A stretch of DNA of 64,000 nucleotides from Herpetosiphon geysericola (GTDB taxonomy: Bacteria > Chloroflexota > Chloroflexia > Chloroflexales > Herpetosiphonaceae): contig NZ_LGKP01000025.1 of NCBI RefSeq assembly GCF_001306135.1, positions 434,001-498,000 of the forward strand, written 5' to 3'. The translations under genes were made by a program, and so were the position numbers. Below are positions 23,882 through 32,357 of this stretch, one piece after another. Each line of letters begins with the position of its first letter. Position 1 is the first letter of the stretch. The notes beneath the pieces were generated by a model, which worked only from the letters and a program-made list of their open reading frames with translations, made no database searches and was not told the origin of the DNA.

Positions 23882-25057
23882 CTAGCTCATAGAGTGATCA
23901 TAACGTTGGAGCAGGATTGTACGTTGGGCCGGCCAATTAAAGTGGGTTTCAATTCGCTGTTGCGCAGCTAAACCCAAGCGCTGACGTAGCTCTGGTTGTT
24001 GGAGTAGCCGAATCAGGCCTTGGGCTAAAGCTCCGCTATTGCTTGGTTCAACTAAAATGCCGCTCTGCTGATCGAGATATTCGGCTACTTGGCCAACCGC
24101 TGCCGCCACAATTGCCAAGCCTGCCTGCATTTGTTCGGTTAATTTGGCCGAGCATTTGGCCCGATTGAGCACGCTATCATCCATTGGATACAGCGCCAGG
24201 TCTGCCGCCGCTAAGGCTGCATCAATTGTGGGTTGCTCGCTCCAGCCGCGGTTATCAAGTGCATGGCTGATGCCTGCGCGTTGGGCCAAATCGGTTAATT
24301 GCTGTTCTTCGCCATGCTCGCCAGCCCCAATGACCAACAGCTTGGCCTGCGGAATCTGGGCTAGCACGCCAACCATGGCCGCCACCACATCGCTGACTGG
24401 AAACTCCCAAAAGCGGCTATACAGCAAGATAACTGGTTCTTGGCCGAGGCCAAGCATCGCCCGCGCTGCCTTGCGTTCAGGCAAGCTGCGCCGCGGCAGA
24501 TCAACACTATTGGGCAAATACAGGACTTTATTGGTTGGCAAGCCAAACAAAATTACTTGGTTGGCTAAGGTTTGCGAAGCCACCGTCACGCAATCGGCCA
24601 ATTTGGGCAAATTGCGCTCTTGCCAATCGATCAAGGCTTTGATATGGCTTGGATAGTTTAAGCGATCGTTCCAGCCGCCCGTGCCTTCCCAATCGTCGGT
24701 ATCAACAAAAATTGGCAAATTGGGCCGCAAGCGCCGAATCAACGGCAAGGCCATGCCACCGTAGCCCTTGGGCTTAAACAAATGCACCAGATCAGGCTTG
24801 AGTGCCAAACAGCGCTTGAGCATCCACATCACTGAGCGGAGCATTGCCAGGCTGCCTTGGCCAAAATTTGGGCTATGCTCAACCGTAATTTGCCTAATTA
24901 TGCTCGTTAAGCCAGCATCATTGGGGTAGAGATCGCTCGGCGCAAGCACATGCACTGTATCACCACGATCCGCCGCAGCTTGGAGCATGGGCAGCGCGCG
25001 GCGGCTTAATGTTGCTTTGGGCCGTAAGCCAAAGGGCGCAAGCGCAACGATCCGCAT
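23882..25057 (-). CDS. Glycosyltransferase family 4
   Basis: I use the ATG at 25057 (MRIVALAPFGLRPKATLSRR), with GGAG eight bases upstream; it lies two bases after the TGA of the HAD gene. The 391-residue protein has the GT-B layout: an N-terminal acceptor domain, a hinge near residue 200 (EPVILLYSRFWEFPV) and a C-terminal donor domain with SAKLTEQMQAGLAIVAA near 317, where GT4 enzymes carry the E-x7-E motif. Here the spacing reads E...A, a weaker match. It is co-transcribed with the HAD phosphatase, which could act on a sugar phosphate. Confidence 0.8.
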   Translation of the reverse strand: MRIVALAPFGLRPKATLSRRALPMLQAAADRGDTVHVLAPSDLYPNDAGLTSIIRQITVEHSPNFGQGSLAMLRSVMWMLKRCLALKPDLVHLFKPKGYGGMALPLIRRLRPNLPIFVDTDDWEGTGGWNDRLNYPSHIKALIDWQERNLPKLADCVTVASQTLANQVILFGLPTNKVLYLPNSVDLPRRSLPERKAARAMLGLGQEPVILLYSRFWEFPVSDVVAAMVGVLAQIPQAKLLVIGAGEHGEEQQLTDLAQRAGISHALDNRGWSEQPTIDAALAAADLALYPMDDSVLNRAKCSAKLTEQMQAGLAIVAAAVGQVAEYLDQQSGILVEPSNSGALAQGLIRLLQQPELRQRLGLAAQQRIETHFNWPAQRTILLQRYDHSMS

Positions 25058-25059
25058 GC

Positions 25060-25695
25060 TCAAAACTCCTCGCGCAACATCGCCCGTTCATGGGGTTTGA
25101 GCACATCCAAGCTGCCAAGTTCATCAATTAATGCAGCAGTGGTGGTGAAATGCACCGTTGGCAGGCCAAAGGCTCGGGCTGCCTGCACATTGCGCAATTT
25201 ATCGTCGATAAACACAATCTCACGCATTGGCACGCCCAAGGCTGCAACCGCCAATTCAAAGGCTTGAGGATTGGGCTTGGCCACCCCAACCCGCGCCGAA
25301 TTAATCACCACATCGAATAAGTTGGCAACCTGCCAGCGTTCTAAGATCGTTTCTAAGTCGTCGAGTGCATTCGAGAGCAAGCCAGTGCGATAGCGGCGCT
25401 GCAACACTTGGGCAATGCGCACCATCTGTTGATTCAGCTGCTCACCAGCAAAAAGCTCATTCATAAAGCCACTTAGCTCGCCATCAATGCCTAATTTTTG
25501 CTGCATGCCCGACCAATAGGCTTGGCTAGTAAGCTGACCAACTCGTGCTTGGCGCCATTCATCGCCGTTATACAACAAGGCATACAACGATTCAGCAGAA
25601 TGGCCATAGCGCTGGGCAATGCTCCGATAGCCTTCAAGTGATTCATGTTGCGGATTGAAAACTCCGCCCCAATCGAATAGGATGGCGTTGGTCAT
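25060..25695 (-). CDS. HAD-superfamily hydrolase (subfamily IA)
   Basis: This 211-residue protein begins MTNAILFDWGGVFNP, where Asp8 is the likely nucleophile. The second Asp of the usual DxD is Gly, as in YihX-like and epoxide-hydrolase-N-domain-like members. Motif II is in TGLLSNALDDLE near 106 (Ser). Motif III Lys is in VGVAKPNPQAFELA near 139 and the acidic pair is in IVFIDDKLRNV near 160. It probably dephosphorylates a small sugar or nucleotide phosphate. It overlaps the start region of the following glycosyltransferase, which indicates coupled translation. Confidence 0.85.
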   Translation of the reverse strand: MTNAILFDWGGVFNPQHESLEGYRSIAQRYGHSAESLYALLYNGDEWRQARVGQLTSQAYWSGMQQKLGIDGELSGFMNELFAGEQLNQQMVRIAQVLQRRYRTGLLSNALDDLETILERWQVANLFDVVINSARVGVAKPNPQAFELAVAALGVPMREIVFIDDKLRNVQAARAFGLPTVHFTTTAALIDELGSLDVLKPHERAMLREEF

Positions 25696-25857
25696 GATTC
25701 GTCCTCTGGTCTAGGCATCAGGTGATCCTGTGGCAGGCGTTCGCGCGCGGCCAACAACTAAATTGCAATTTGTGCGTCTAAGTTACAGGCTTATGGGCAA
25801 ACAACGTGGGATAATTGTAGCAGATACCACGCTAATCTAGATGAGAATGCGAAATCG

Positions 25858-26592
25858 ATGACAAGCCGTTTGATTCCACCAATTCGTAGCCAACAACTGC
25901 CAGATAAAAGCCAATGCGCGGTCTGTGGCCAGCGCTTGACCGGAGCCTATTATTTTCTGCCCGACCGACCGGAGCGCTACTGTGAAACTTGTATTGAGCA
26001 ACGCCCACGTTGTAGCAGTTGTGCAGCGCCTGTCGGCAGCGATGGCTGGACGCTGCACGATGGGCGGGCTCAATGTGGCAGTTGCCATCGCAGCGCAATT
26101 TATGATCCGCAGGAAGCCCAAGCCTTGTATGCAGACACGGTTGCTTCGCTGGCCCAACATCTAGGCTTGCAGGTCCAAGTTGGTGCAAGTTTTCGGCTGG
26201 TCGATCAGCCAACAATCCAAGATTTGGCTCGCCAAGGTGCAATTGCCACCGAAGGCCAACAAATGCTTGGGCTATATCTGCGTCAAGGCCGGATGCGGGT
26301 GGTTTATGCCTTGTATGGCTTGCCCCGCTGGCGCTTTCGCCTCGTTGTGGCCCACGAATTTGCCCACGTTTGGCAGGGCGAACATTGTCCGTTATTAACT
26401 GATTACGATTGGGTTGAAGGCTTTGCTGAATGGGTTGCTTACCAACATTTGCTTTTTTTGGGTGCAACCAAGGCTGCTGAAAGATTACGCAATGGCGAAC
26501 ACCCTTATCGCAAGGGTTTGGAGCAATGCCTCAAACTCGAAGAACAAATTGGCGTTCGTGGGGTTTTGGCAGCAATGCGCACCCTCGAATAA
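25858..26592 (+). CDS. DA1-like protein: LIM-type zinc domain plus HExxH metallopeptidase
   Basis: This 244-residue protein starts with LIM-like zinc fingers (CAVCGQRL at about 20-27, CETCIEQRPRCSSC at 42-55, CGSCH at 72-76). The C-terminal half carries HEFAHVW at about 165-171 with a downstream acidic segment VEGFAEWVAY near 184-193, the pattern of gluzincin metallopeptidases. The LIM-then-peptidase order is that of the DA1 family, known from plants as ubiquitin-activated proteases that limit growth. There is no signal peptide, so it should act in the cytoplasm. The next gene starts 18 bases after the stop. Confidence 0.75.
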   Translation: MTSRLIPPIRSQQLPDKSQCAVCGQRLTGAYYFLPDRPERYCETCIEQRPRCSSCAAPVGSDGWTLHDGRAQCGSCHRSAIYDPQEAQALYADTVASLAQHLGLQVQVGASFRLVDQPTIQDLARQGAIATEGQQMLGLYLRQGRMRVVYALYGLPRWRFRLVVAHEFAHVWQGEHCPLLTDYDWVEGFAEWVAYQHLLFLGATKAAERLRNGEHPYRKGLEQCLKLEEQIGVRGVLAAMRTLE

Positions 26593-26610
26593 GCAAACGT
26601 TGGAGGAGTT

Positions 26611-27246
26611 ATGCGCTGGTTTGGGGCGTTTTTTCTGGCCTTTATGCTTTCAACAGCTGGTTTTTTTACGCTACTGCCGATTGCGGCAAAAGTAACGACA
26701 CCGCTGGTTTGTACTGGCGGCACTATCGATTTGCCCGAACGGATTTCGCGTAAAACCAAATTTTATTGCCAGAAAAATGGCACGCAACACGAGATTAATG
26801 CTTTTTGGCTCATGACAAGCGGGGTTTTGATTTACACGCCGCTGTTCTATCCGCCGTTATTGTTGCTTGGCCGCAATACAAAAACAGCGCGTAGCAGCCA
26901 ACCAAAGCCAACCATGGCGACTATCGATGCCCAAAATCAAGCCCAATTTGCCCGCTCAATTGCTGCTAGCGCCAGCGTGATTGATGCAGAAAAGGGCAAG
27001 CATATTTCGAGCAATGGCTTTCGACGCGATGTTGAAGTTATTTTGAGCCTAGAAGTGCAACGCCCTGATGGGTCGCGCTATAACGCCAAAAGCGCATGGA
27101 TGGTCGAGGAATTGCAGTTTGCGCGGATCGCGATTGGCCAAACCATCGCTGTGCAGATCGATGCTGACGATCCACAGGTAATTTATCCCAGCAGCGAGCT
27201 GCGCCACATTAAATATTCGCCGTGGTATACCAGCAATTATGCCTAA
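26611..27246 (+). CDS. Hypothetical two-span membrane protein (211 aa)
   Basis: Two hydrophobic segments are visible at about residues 5-27 (FGAFFLAFMLSTAGFFTLLP) and 66-86 (FWLMTSGVLIYTPLFYPPLL). A Cys-containing extracytoplasmic loop between them has VCTGG near 33 and YCQKNG near 52. The C-terminal 120 residues are soluble and beta-rich (VEVILSLEVQRPDGSRYN). GGAGG precedes the ATG. It is probably co-transcribed with the DA1-like gene 18 bases upstream and converges with the DUF92 gene, whose stop it overlaps by four bases. I recognise no family. Confidence 0.65.
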   Translation: MRWFGAFFLAFMLSTAGFFTLLPIAAKVTTPLVCTGGTIDLPERISRKTKFYCQKNGTQHEINAFWLMTSGVLIYTPLFYPPLLLLGRNTKTARSSQPKPTMATIDAQNQAQFARSIAASASVIDAEKGKHISSNGFRRDVEVILSLEVQRPDGSRYNAKSAWMVEELQFARIAIGQTIAVQIDADDPQVIYPSSELRHIKYSPWYTSNYA

Positions 27247-28064
27247 TTGGCGAGCGTTGCAATGAATAAACTGACCAGCGCGCCAGACCCAGTGCTAAGC
27301 AAATTCACCCAATCGTTATTGAGCCATGCCAAGCCGCGATAATGGCGGGTTTGGTTGCCGCACTTGTGAATTGTGCGTTCGGTTTCGGTTGCACAGTGTT
27401 CGCACCAGCGCATTTGCTGCACGGTCGCGCCAAGTAAACTATCAGCCAATGAGCCTGCAATGCCGCCCACGGTTGCTGCAACCACAAACCAAAACTGTGG
27501 TTCTTGGCCATTGCCAAGGCCCAAACCAGTCAAGCCCCAAGCGCTGAGGCCAATTATGAGTGCTCCAAGGCTGGTCGCGGCCATACCCAAGCCCGAAATG
27601 GCCCCAGAACGCCCGCGTTCAACGCGCTTAAAGGTTGTGAGCATAAACGGGCGGCCTTTGCTGAGCGTGCCAATTTCGGTGGCCCAAGTGTCGGCGGTAG
27701 CCGTGGCAATTGCGCCTAAGGCTAAGCCCCACCAAGCAACATGTGGTTGCCAAGCATAGCCCAAGGCGCTGAGCAAGGGAATGCCGCCATTGGCCATGGT
27801 TTGCCAAATATCACGCCGATCGTCTTTGCTAAATTTATCGAGCGCAACTACTGCTTTGCGACGTTTGCCAACTTTGGAAAGCAAACTAGAGCTAGCGAAG
27901 AATAAAATAATCAGCCAGCCCCAAGCCCAACTGCCAGCGCCCACCGTTAGCGTGCCAATCAAGACTGCGCCGAGCCAGCCGCTCAAACTGAGCGAACGTC
28001 GCCAATAGCCAAGCCCACCAACTAGCAAACTCAAGCAGAAGCCCGCCAACAAACGCACAAGCAT
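27243..28064 (-). CDS. DUF92 membrane protein (VTE6/phytyl-phosphate-kinase-like family)
   Basis: This 273-residue, roughly seven-span membrane protein has the DUF92 hallmarks. These are SLSGWLGAVLIGTLTVGAG near residues 27-45, the conserved segment around DRRDIWQTMANGGIPLL near 82-98, ATADTWATEIGTLSKGRPFML near 122-142 and the GAISGLGMAATSLGA loop near 153. Plant VTE6 of this family phosphorylates phytyl phosphate; bacterial members are mostly uncharacterised. A role in prenyl-phosphate or lipid metabolism is an inference from the family. Confidence 0.85.
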   Translation of the reverse strand: MLVRLLAGFCLSLLVGGLGYWRRSLSLSGWLGAVLIGTLTVGAGSWAWGWLIILFFASSSLLSKVGKRRKAVVALDKFSKDDRRDIWQTMANGGIPLLSALGYAWQPHVAWWGLALGAIATATADTWATEIGTLSKGRPFMLTTFKRVERGRSGAISGLGMAATSLGALIIGLSAWGLTGLGLGNGQEPQFWFVVAATVGGIAGSLADSLLGATVQQMRWCEHCATETERTIHKCGNQTRHYRGLAWLNNDWVNLLSTGSGALVSLFIATLAN

Positions 28065-28090
28065 GCCACTATACCTCAGCAGAGAATAGC

Positions 28091-28128
28091 CCCTCGCCCA
28101 TTAGGTGAGTGAGGGGTTGGGGCGAGGG
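28091..28128. terminator. Hairpin after the aminopeptidase gene
   Basis: CCCTCGCCC (28091-28099) and GGGCGAGGG (28120-28128) are perfect inverted repeats of 9 bp with a 20-base loop that itself is G-rich. It lies just after the minus-strand aminopeptidase stop. There is no T-run, so termination is uncertain. Confidence 0.4.
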
Positions 28129-28137
28129 AAATCTTAT

Positions 28138-29220
28138 TTAGGCCGATTGACCAGCTTTGATGTAATCGACAGTCGTTTGATCGAGCTTGCGCACAACTGC
28201 GGCCAGCAGCGTCACCACCTGATCAAAATCATCGCGATGGAGCAGCGAGGCATGGGTATGGATGTAGCGCGTTGCTACGCCCAGCGCCAGCGATGGCACG
28301 CCAACATTATTAATATGAAAACGCCCAGCATCGGTGCTGCCACCAGTCATCGTGTCGAACTGATAGGGAATACCCAATTCTTCAGCGGTATCAACCACTA
28401 AATCGCGCAAACGGCGATTGGGAATCATGCTGGTATCAAACAGCAAGAGCACTGGGCCGCCACCCATTTTGGCTTGCGCTTCGTCTTTGCTTACGCCTGG
28501 AGTATCACCAGCAATACAGACATCGATTGCAAAGGCAATATCGGGCTTGACCAGATTTGCGAGCGTTGCCGCGCCGCGCAAGCCGACTTCTTCTTGCACG
28601 GTTGCCCCGGCCACAACTGTATTTGGCAGATTGTCGTTGGCCAATTCGTGCAGCACTTCGACCGCTGCCGCACAGCCAAAACGATTATCCCAGGCCTTGG
28701 CCATCACAATTTTGGGGTTTTGCAAGGGCGTAAAGGGGCACATCGGAATAATTGGATCGCCTGGGCACACGCCCCATTCACGGGCTTCGGCAGCTGAGCT
28801 GGCCCCAATATCAATAAACATATCTTTCTTTTCGACCAATTTTTTGCGTGCTTCTGGCGAGAGCACATGTGGCGGCTTGGAGCCAACAAGGCCCACGATT
28901 GGCCCATTGCGGGTTTCAATTTGCACCCGTTGCGCCAACATCACCATTTCCCACCAGCCACCGAGGGTCTGAAATTTAATAAAGCCATCGTCGGTGATGC
29001 GGGTTACCATAAAGCCAACTTCATCGAGGTGGCCAGCCAGCAGAATTGTTGGGCTGCCTTCGGGGCCAGCTTTACGCGCGGCAATGCTCCCAAGATTATC
29101 ATTGATTAATTCACCGAAAGGAGCCAAGGCCTCGGCCATCACAGCCCGCACTGGCCCTTCGTTGCCTGGTACGCCCGACGCATCGGTCAAAGCCTGCATA
29201 AGTGCTAAGCGTTCATCCAC
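28138..29220 (-). CDS. M42-family metallo-aminopeptidase
   Basis: This 360-residue protein has the length and motifs of M42 (glutamyl aminopeptidase/FrvX-like) enzymes, which form large tetrahedral cytoplasmic complexes and trim peptides. The first metal ligand is in [13 protein letters not shown] near residues 60-72. Further ligands are in [14 protein letters not shown] near 181 (Asp), [10 protein letters not shown] near 213 (catalytic Glu pair), [13 protein letters not shown] near 236 (Asp) and [11 protein letters not shown] near 328 (His). It appears to be a single gene, preceded by AGGAAGCACG-like bases. Confidence 0.9.
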   Translation of the reverse strand: MDERLALMQALTDASGVPGNEGPVRAVMAEALAPFGELINDNLGSIAARKAGPEGSPTILLAGHLDEVGFMVTRITDDGFIKFQTLGGWWEMVMLAQRVQIETRNGPIVGLVGSKPPHVLSPEARKKLVEKKDMFIDIGASSAAEAREWGVCPGDPIIPMCPFTPLQNPKIVMAKAWDNRFGCAAAVEVLHELANDNLPNTVVAGATVQEEVGLRGAATLANLVKPDIAFAIDVCIAGDTPGVSKDEAQAKMGGGPVLLLFDTSMIPNRRLRDLVVDTAEELGIPYQFDTMTGGSTDAGRFHINNVGVPSLALGVATRYIHTHASLLHRDDFDQVVTLLAAVVRKLDQTTVDYIKAGQSA

Positions 29221-29287
29221 AATCGTGCTTCCTTTGCGATTAAACGGTTACTCGTTGCATTCTATGCTAATTTGCACATAACGACAA

Positions 29288-29316
29288 TTGACAATCGTTC
29301 AAAAGCCGATTATGAT
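29288..29316 (+). promoter_or_regulatory. Strong promoter of the RNase P RNA
   Basis: TTGACA (29288-29293) and TATGAT (29311-29316) are 17 bases apart. The expected start at about 29323-29325 coincides with the first base that can pair in helix P1 of the RNA. Confidence 0.75.
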
Positions 29317-29324
29317 CGACAGCT

Positions 29325-29778
29325 GTGCATAATCATAGCAATGTAGCCGTCGCTGGCGCAAGCTAGAGGCAACTTCCCGACCCTTCCGACCACCCTCGTG
29401 GTGGACAAGTTACCCTGTGAAACCGTAAACAGGGGCGCGAGTTTGGGTAACCTGCTCGTGACGCAAGCCGACAACAGCAAACATTCCCGCCAGTGGTCAT
29501 TTGGCTGCTGGTAAGGGCTGAAACGGTGGTGTAAGAGACCACCAGCATGCCTCAGCAATGAGCGTGGCTAGGTGACTGCGCTAACCCTTGAAGGGCAAGG
29601 TGTGTGGGACGGGCTAAACTAGTGAGAGAGGCAACTCGTTTGCATCACGGCGTTCGTTCACATCGCAGCGAAACCGGAACCTTGGGTGACACCCAAGCGC
29701 CTAGGGATCGCCCGCAATTGCGGAGATAGATGGCGGCTAATCCAGAATCGGGGGTATTGCAGCGCTGTGGTTATGCAC
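29325..29778 (+). ncRNA. rnpB: RNase P RNA
   Basis: This is the catalytic RNA of tRNA 5' maturation. Conserved parts are recognisable. A variant of conserved region I (GAGGCAACTTCCCGACC) lies near 29365. The stretch GGGCTGAAACGG...GTAAGAGACCACC is near 29515-29545, and the 3' AGATAGATGGCGGCTAAT / CCAGAATCGGGG part is at 29723-29754. Helix P1 closes the ends: GTGCATAA (29325-29332) pairs with TTATGCAC (29771-29778). P2 can form between TAGCCG (29344-29349) and CGGCTA (29734-29739). The last 42 bases overlap the end of the methyltransferase gene on the other strand. Confidence 0.9.
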
Positions 29779-30516
29779 ACCATTTGCTTGCACCAGATAC
29801 ACCACCCGCGTCGCTTCATTTAAATCAACTGAATCCCCATCACGATTCAACCGCGCAACCACGCTTAATCCAGCTTCTGCCAATAATTCAACAATGTGCT
29901 GATCGCTATAGGCTGCTTGCAGATGGGTTTCGCTGCCGCGTTGCCATGCATCGTCGTGGCGCTGAAACCAAACAATCTTGCCAATCCCAATCTGGGCTTC
30001 GTGGTCAAAATCCAGCGCATTGTAAATATATAAATCATCGCGATCAAGCACAACCTGGTTGTGTTCAGGCCAAGTTGCATACAGCAATGGCGTATTCAAA
30101 TCAAATACCAACCAACCATTCGGCGTAAGTGCAGCGGCAATTTGCTGAAATAGGTGGCCTAATTGCTCCGGCTCAAGCAGGTAATTTAGCGTATCAAACA
30201 GGCTGATGATTAAATCGTACTTCGTTGTAGCTTGCCATGTCGTTAAATCAGCCTGTTGCCAAGCCACAGTGGCGTGCTGCAACTCAGCATGCAAGCGAGC
30301 TTGAACCAACATTGTTTCCGAGCGATCGATTGCTGTAACCTGATAGCCTTGCAAGGCCAGCGCTACCGCAGCATCGCCCGTGCCACAGCCAAGATCAAGC
30401 ACCGTTTGAGGCCGATAATTCTGCTGTTCAAGCCATAGCAAGAGCCAATTGAGCATGTGCAAGCTCAGCCAACTTTGGCCAGCTTGGCGATAAATTGAGG
30501 CGTATTCGTTATACAT
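29737..30516 (-). CDS. Class I SAM-dependent methyltransferase
   Basis: This 259-residue protein starts at the ATG at 30516 (MYNEYASIYRQAGQSW); the longer frame to 30558 lacks a site. The SAM-binding motif I is TVLDLGCGTGDAAVALA at about residues 43-59, with the acidic motif II AIDRSETML near 66 and the post-motif YDLIISLFDTLNYLL near 115. Such enzymes methylate small molecules or lipids; the substrate is not evident. The last 14 codons lie opposite the 3' end of the RNase P RNA. Confidence 0.8.
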   Translation of the reverse strand: MYNEYASIYRQAGQSWLSLHMLNWLLLWLEQQNYRPQTVLDLGCGTGDAAVALALQGYQVTAIDRSETMLVQARLHAELQHATVAWQQADLTTWQATTKYDLIISLFDTLNYLLEPEQLGHLFQQIAAALTPNGWLVFDLNTPLLYATWPEHNQVVLDRDDLYIYNALDFDHEAQIGIGKIVWFQRHDDAWQRGSETHLQAAYSDQHIVELLAEAGLSVVARLNRDGDSVDLNEATRVVYLVQANGVHNHSAAIPPILD

Positions 30517-31060
30517 GGCTGCTATTGTACCCGATGCAGAACATAGAACAAAGAGCATAGAACATAGGGATGAAGAAAATCAAAAGGCAGAAGTCAAAAG
30601 TCAAAAAAGAACATCGAACAAAAGGATGAAGGATGAGGGATGAAGCATGAGGCTATAGGCTTTGGGCTACCGGAACGTCATCAAAAAAATCTGTGCAATC
30701 TGTGGCTAAAAATAAAATCATTCGTGGAATTCGTGGCTAAAACGTATCCTTCGTGCTCTTTGTGTTCTTCGTGGATCAAACCTTTAACGCTAACGCAGAG
30801 GCGCAGAGAAAAGAATGGCTATTGGCTATTGGCTATTGGCTTTGGGCTGCCGGAGAATTAGTGAAATTCGTGGCTAAAAAAGGGACGAGACTATTGGCTA
30901 TCGGAAGATTATTCGGGCAATTCGTGGAATTCGTGGCTAAAAAACCTTCGCGATCTTCGCGCCCTTCGCGGTTTCAGGCTTTTGCCTTTTGCCTTTTGCC
31001 CTTTGACTTTCCTCATCCCTCATAATTCATCCTTCATAATTTACTCTCCCGTGGCACAGC
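30517..31060. repeat. Intergenic block of phrase-like short repeats, locus B
   Basis: This gene-free region of about 540 bases is a mosaic of recurring modules. They are AACATAGAACA-type phrases (30538-30570), GGATGAAGGATGAGGGATGAAG (near 30622), AATTCGTGGCTAAAA (30725-30740 and again near 30860 and 30920), AACGCAGAGGCGCAGAG at 30792-30808, triple CTATTGG near 30820-30842, and CTTCGCGATCTTCGCGCCC near 30945. Open frames here translate to low-complexity strings and are not credible genes. Confidence 0.7.
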
Positions 31061-31124
31061 ATTTGCTTTTACAAACAAGCAGATGACAGAATCAATTTGA
31101 ATAGCAAACCTAGGAGGAAATACC

Positions 31125-31415
31125 ATGGAATTCTCAGTGATTGGCTTATTGCTTATGTTGTTGATCGCCGCAGTGTGTGGGGCCGCAGGCCAAGCAATTG
31201 CAGGCTATAGCATGGGTGGTTTATTGGCATCAATCGGGGTTGGCTTTATCGGCGCATTATTGGGCACCTGGATCGCAGGCAACACTGGTTTGCCAGAACT
31301 GCTGACGATCGATATTGAAGGCAAGCCCTTCCCAATTATCTGGTCGATTATTGGCGCAACCTTGTTTGCTTTGATCATTTCGTTTGTGCGCGCACCACGT
31401 CGTCGCCGCGTCTAA
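31125..31415 (+). CDS. GlsB/YeaQ/YmgE-family (transglycosylase-associated) membrane protein
   Basis: This 96-residue protein has three membrane segments: residues 4-24, 30-50 and 70-88. The family is Gly-rich, here AAGQAIAGYSMGGLLASIGVGF with GALLGTW after it. YeaQ/YmgE-like proteins are small inner-membrane proteins linked to stress or envelope conditions; the old name transglycosylase-associated does not prove an activity. TAGGAGG precedes the ATG and a strong terminator follows, so it is a single-gene unit. The C-terminus ends with the basic RAPRRRRV. Confidence 0.85.
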   Translation: MEFSVIGLLLMLLIAAVCGAAGQAIAGYSMGGLLASIGVGFIGALLGTWIAGNTGLPELLTIDIEGKPFPIIWSIIGATLFALIISFVRAPRRRRV

Positions 31416-31443
31416 GTTCAACGTACAGCTAAAACAAACTTCA

Positions 31444-31478
31444 AGCGTTCTGTCGTCATACGACAGGACGCTTTTTTT
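31444..31478 (+). terminator. Intrinsic terminator
   Basis: AGCGTTCTGTCGT (31444-31456) pairs with ACGACAGGACGCT (31460-31472) through 13 pairs including one G-T pair, followed by seven T residues. Confidence 0.9.
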
Positions 31479-31565
31479 GATCACCAACAGAATGAGCGTT
31501 TGATGAACTTGAGCTATCACGCGGGCGCAAGGAGCCGAAATGGTTGCTTTATGTCATGCCAAAAG

Positions 31566-31594
31566 TTGTCAAAAGCAGGCGAGACCGCTATACT
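31566..31594 (+). promoter_or_regulatory. Promoter of the SGNH-like gene
   Basis: TTGTCA (31566-31571) and TATACT (31589-31594) are 17 bases apart. Transcription would start near 31601, after the longer open frame's start, which supports the translation start at 31654. Confidence 0.65.
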
Positions 31595-31653
31595 GCCGTA
31601 TACGATATTTGCTGTGGATGCCACAAATATCAGCTTTTCGGCGGAGGTTCTGG

Positions 31654-32349
31654 ATGGCTGGCCCGTTGGTTTTGCAAGTTGGTGATTGTACGGTTGCTTG
31701 TTCCTACGCTTTGCCGCATCAACGCGGCGATGCCTTGCTTCAAAGCCGCTTGCGCAGCATCTTTGCTGATGAAACGTTGGTTTGCAATGAAGGCCTCGAT
31801 GGCGAAGCAACCGAGGATTTTCTCAAACGGTATGATCGAACGATGGCGCGCTATCCCGAAATCGATTTAATTATCGTGCGCTATGGCGTAAACGATCGCA
31901 AGCGCTACGGCATTGGGCCATTCGAAGCCAAGTTAATCGAGCTTTGCGATTTATTCGAGCGTGATTATCCCCAAGCTAACATAATCTTGGAAACTGGAAT
32001 TTACGTCGATTATCCTGCTCATTATGCGTTTGATCGTAACTCCAAGCTTGAGCCTGTATATCGCATGATTAGCAAGCTGGCGCGGCAGCGCGGCTATACA
32101 GTCGTCGATATTTTCGAGCGCATGAAACGCGAAACCCAACAAGGCAATTGGGATCTGCGGGCGCGCGGTTTTGGCTCGGTCGATGAAGATTTTCCGGTAT
32201 TGGGGCCAGCACTTGATCACATTCATGGCCATGATGTGCGCTGGTTTACCAATATCCACCCAAATATTCAAGGCATCCAAACAATTGTTGATGAAGAAAT
32301 CTCCGTAATTACCCAAACCTGGCCAACTGGTTTGCGGGCAATAGCGTGA
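31654..32349 (+). CDS. SGNH/GDSL-hydrolase-like protein with Cys at the nucleophile position
   Basis: The ATG at 31654 follows GGCGGAGG and lies downstream of a good promoter. The 231-residue protein keeps SGNH block II (NEGLDGEAT, 45-53), block III with Asn80 (RYGVNDRK) and block V with His202 (NIHPN). Block I reads VGDC (9-12), so the Ser of GDS is Cys12 (codon TGT). There is no signal peptide. The protein may use a Cys nucleophile, or may bind ligands without catalysis. It ends two bases before the ribosome site of the MFS transporter gene, so the two form an operon. Confidence 0.75.
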   Translation: MAGPLVLQVGDCTVACSYALPHQRGDALLQSRLRSIFADETLVCNEGLDGEATEDFLKRYDRTMARYPEIDLIIVRYGVNDRKRYGIGPFEAKLIELCDLFERDYPQANIILETGIYVDYPAHYAFDRNSKLEPVYRMISKLARQRGYTVVDIFERMKRETQQGNWDLRARGFGSVDEDFPVLGPALDHIHGHDVRWFTNIHPNIQGIQTIVDEEISVITQTWPTGLRAIA

Positions 32350-32357
32350 GGAGTATT

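Noticed and set aside
28091-28128. GC-rich inverted repeat considered as a REP element or origin-like site
   Set aside because: Only one copy is visible in the window and it fits a hairpin downstream of the aminopeptidase gene better.
29310-29558. Minus-strand frames within the RNase P RNA
   Set aside because: The region is explained by the structured RNA; the frames have no start signals.
30640-31025. Open frames on the plus strand in locus B
   Set aside because: They translate the phrase repeats into low-complexity strings (FVEFVAK, FVFFVD), lack ribosome sites and occur in several frames.
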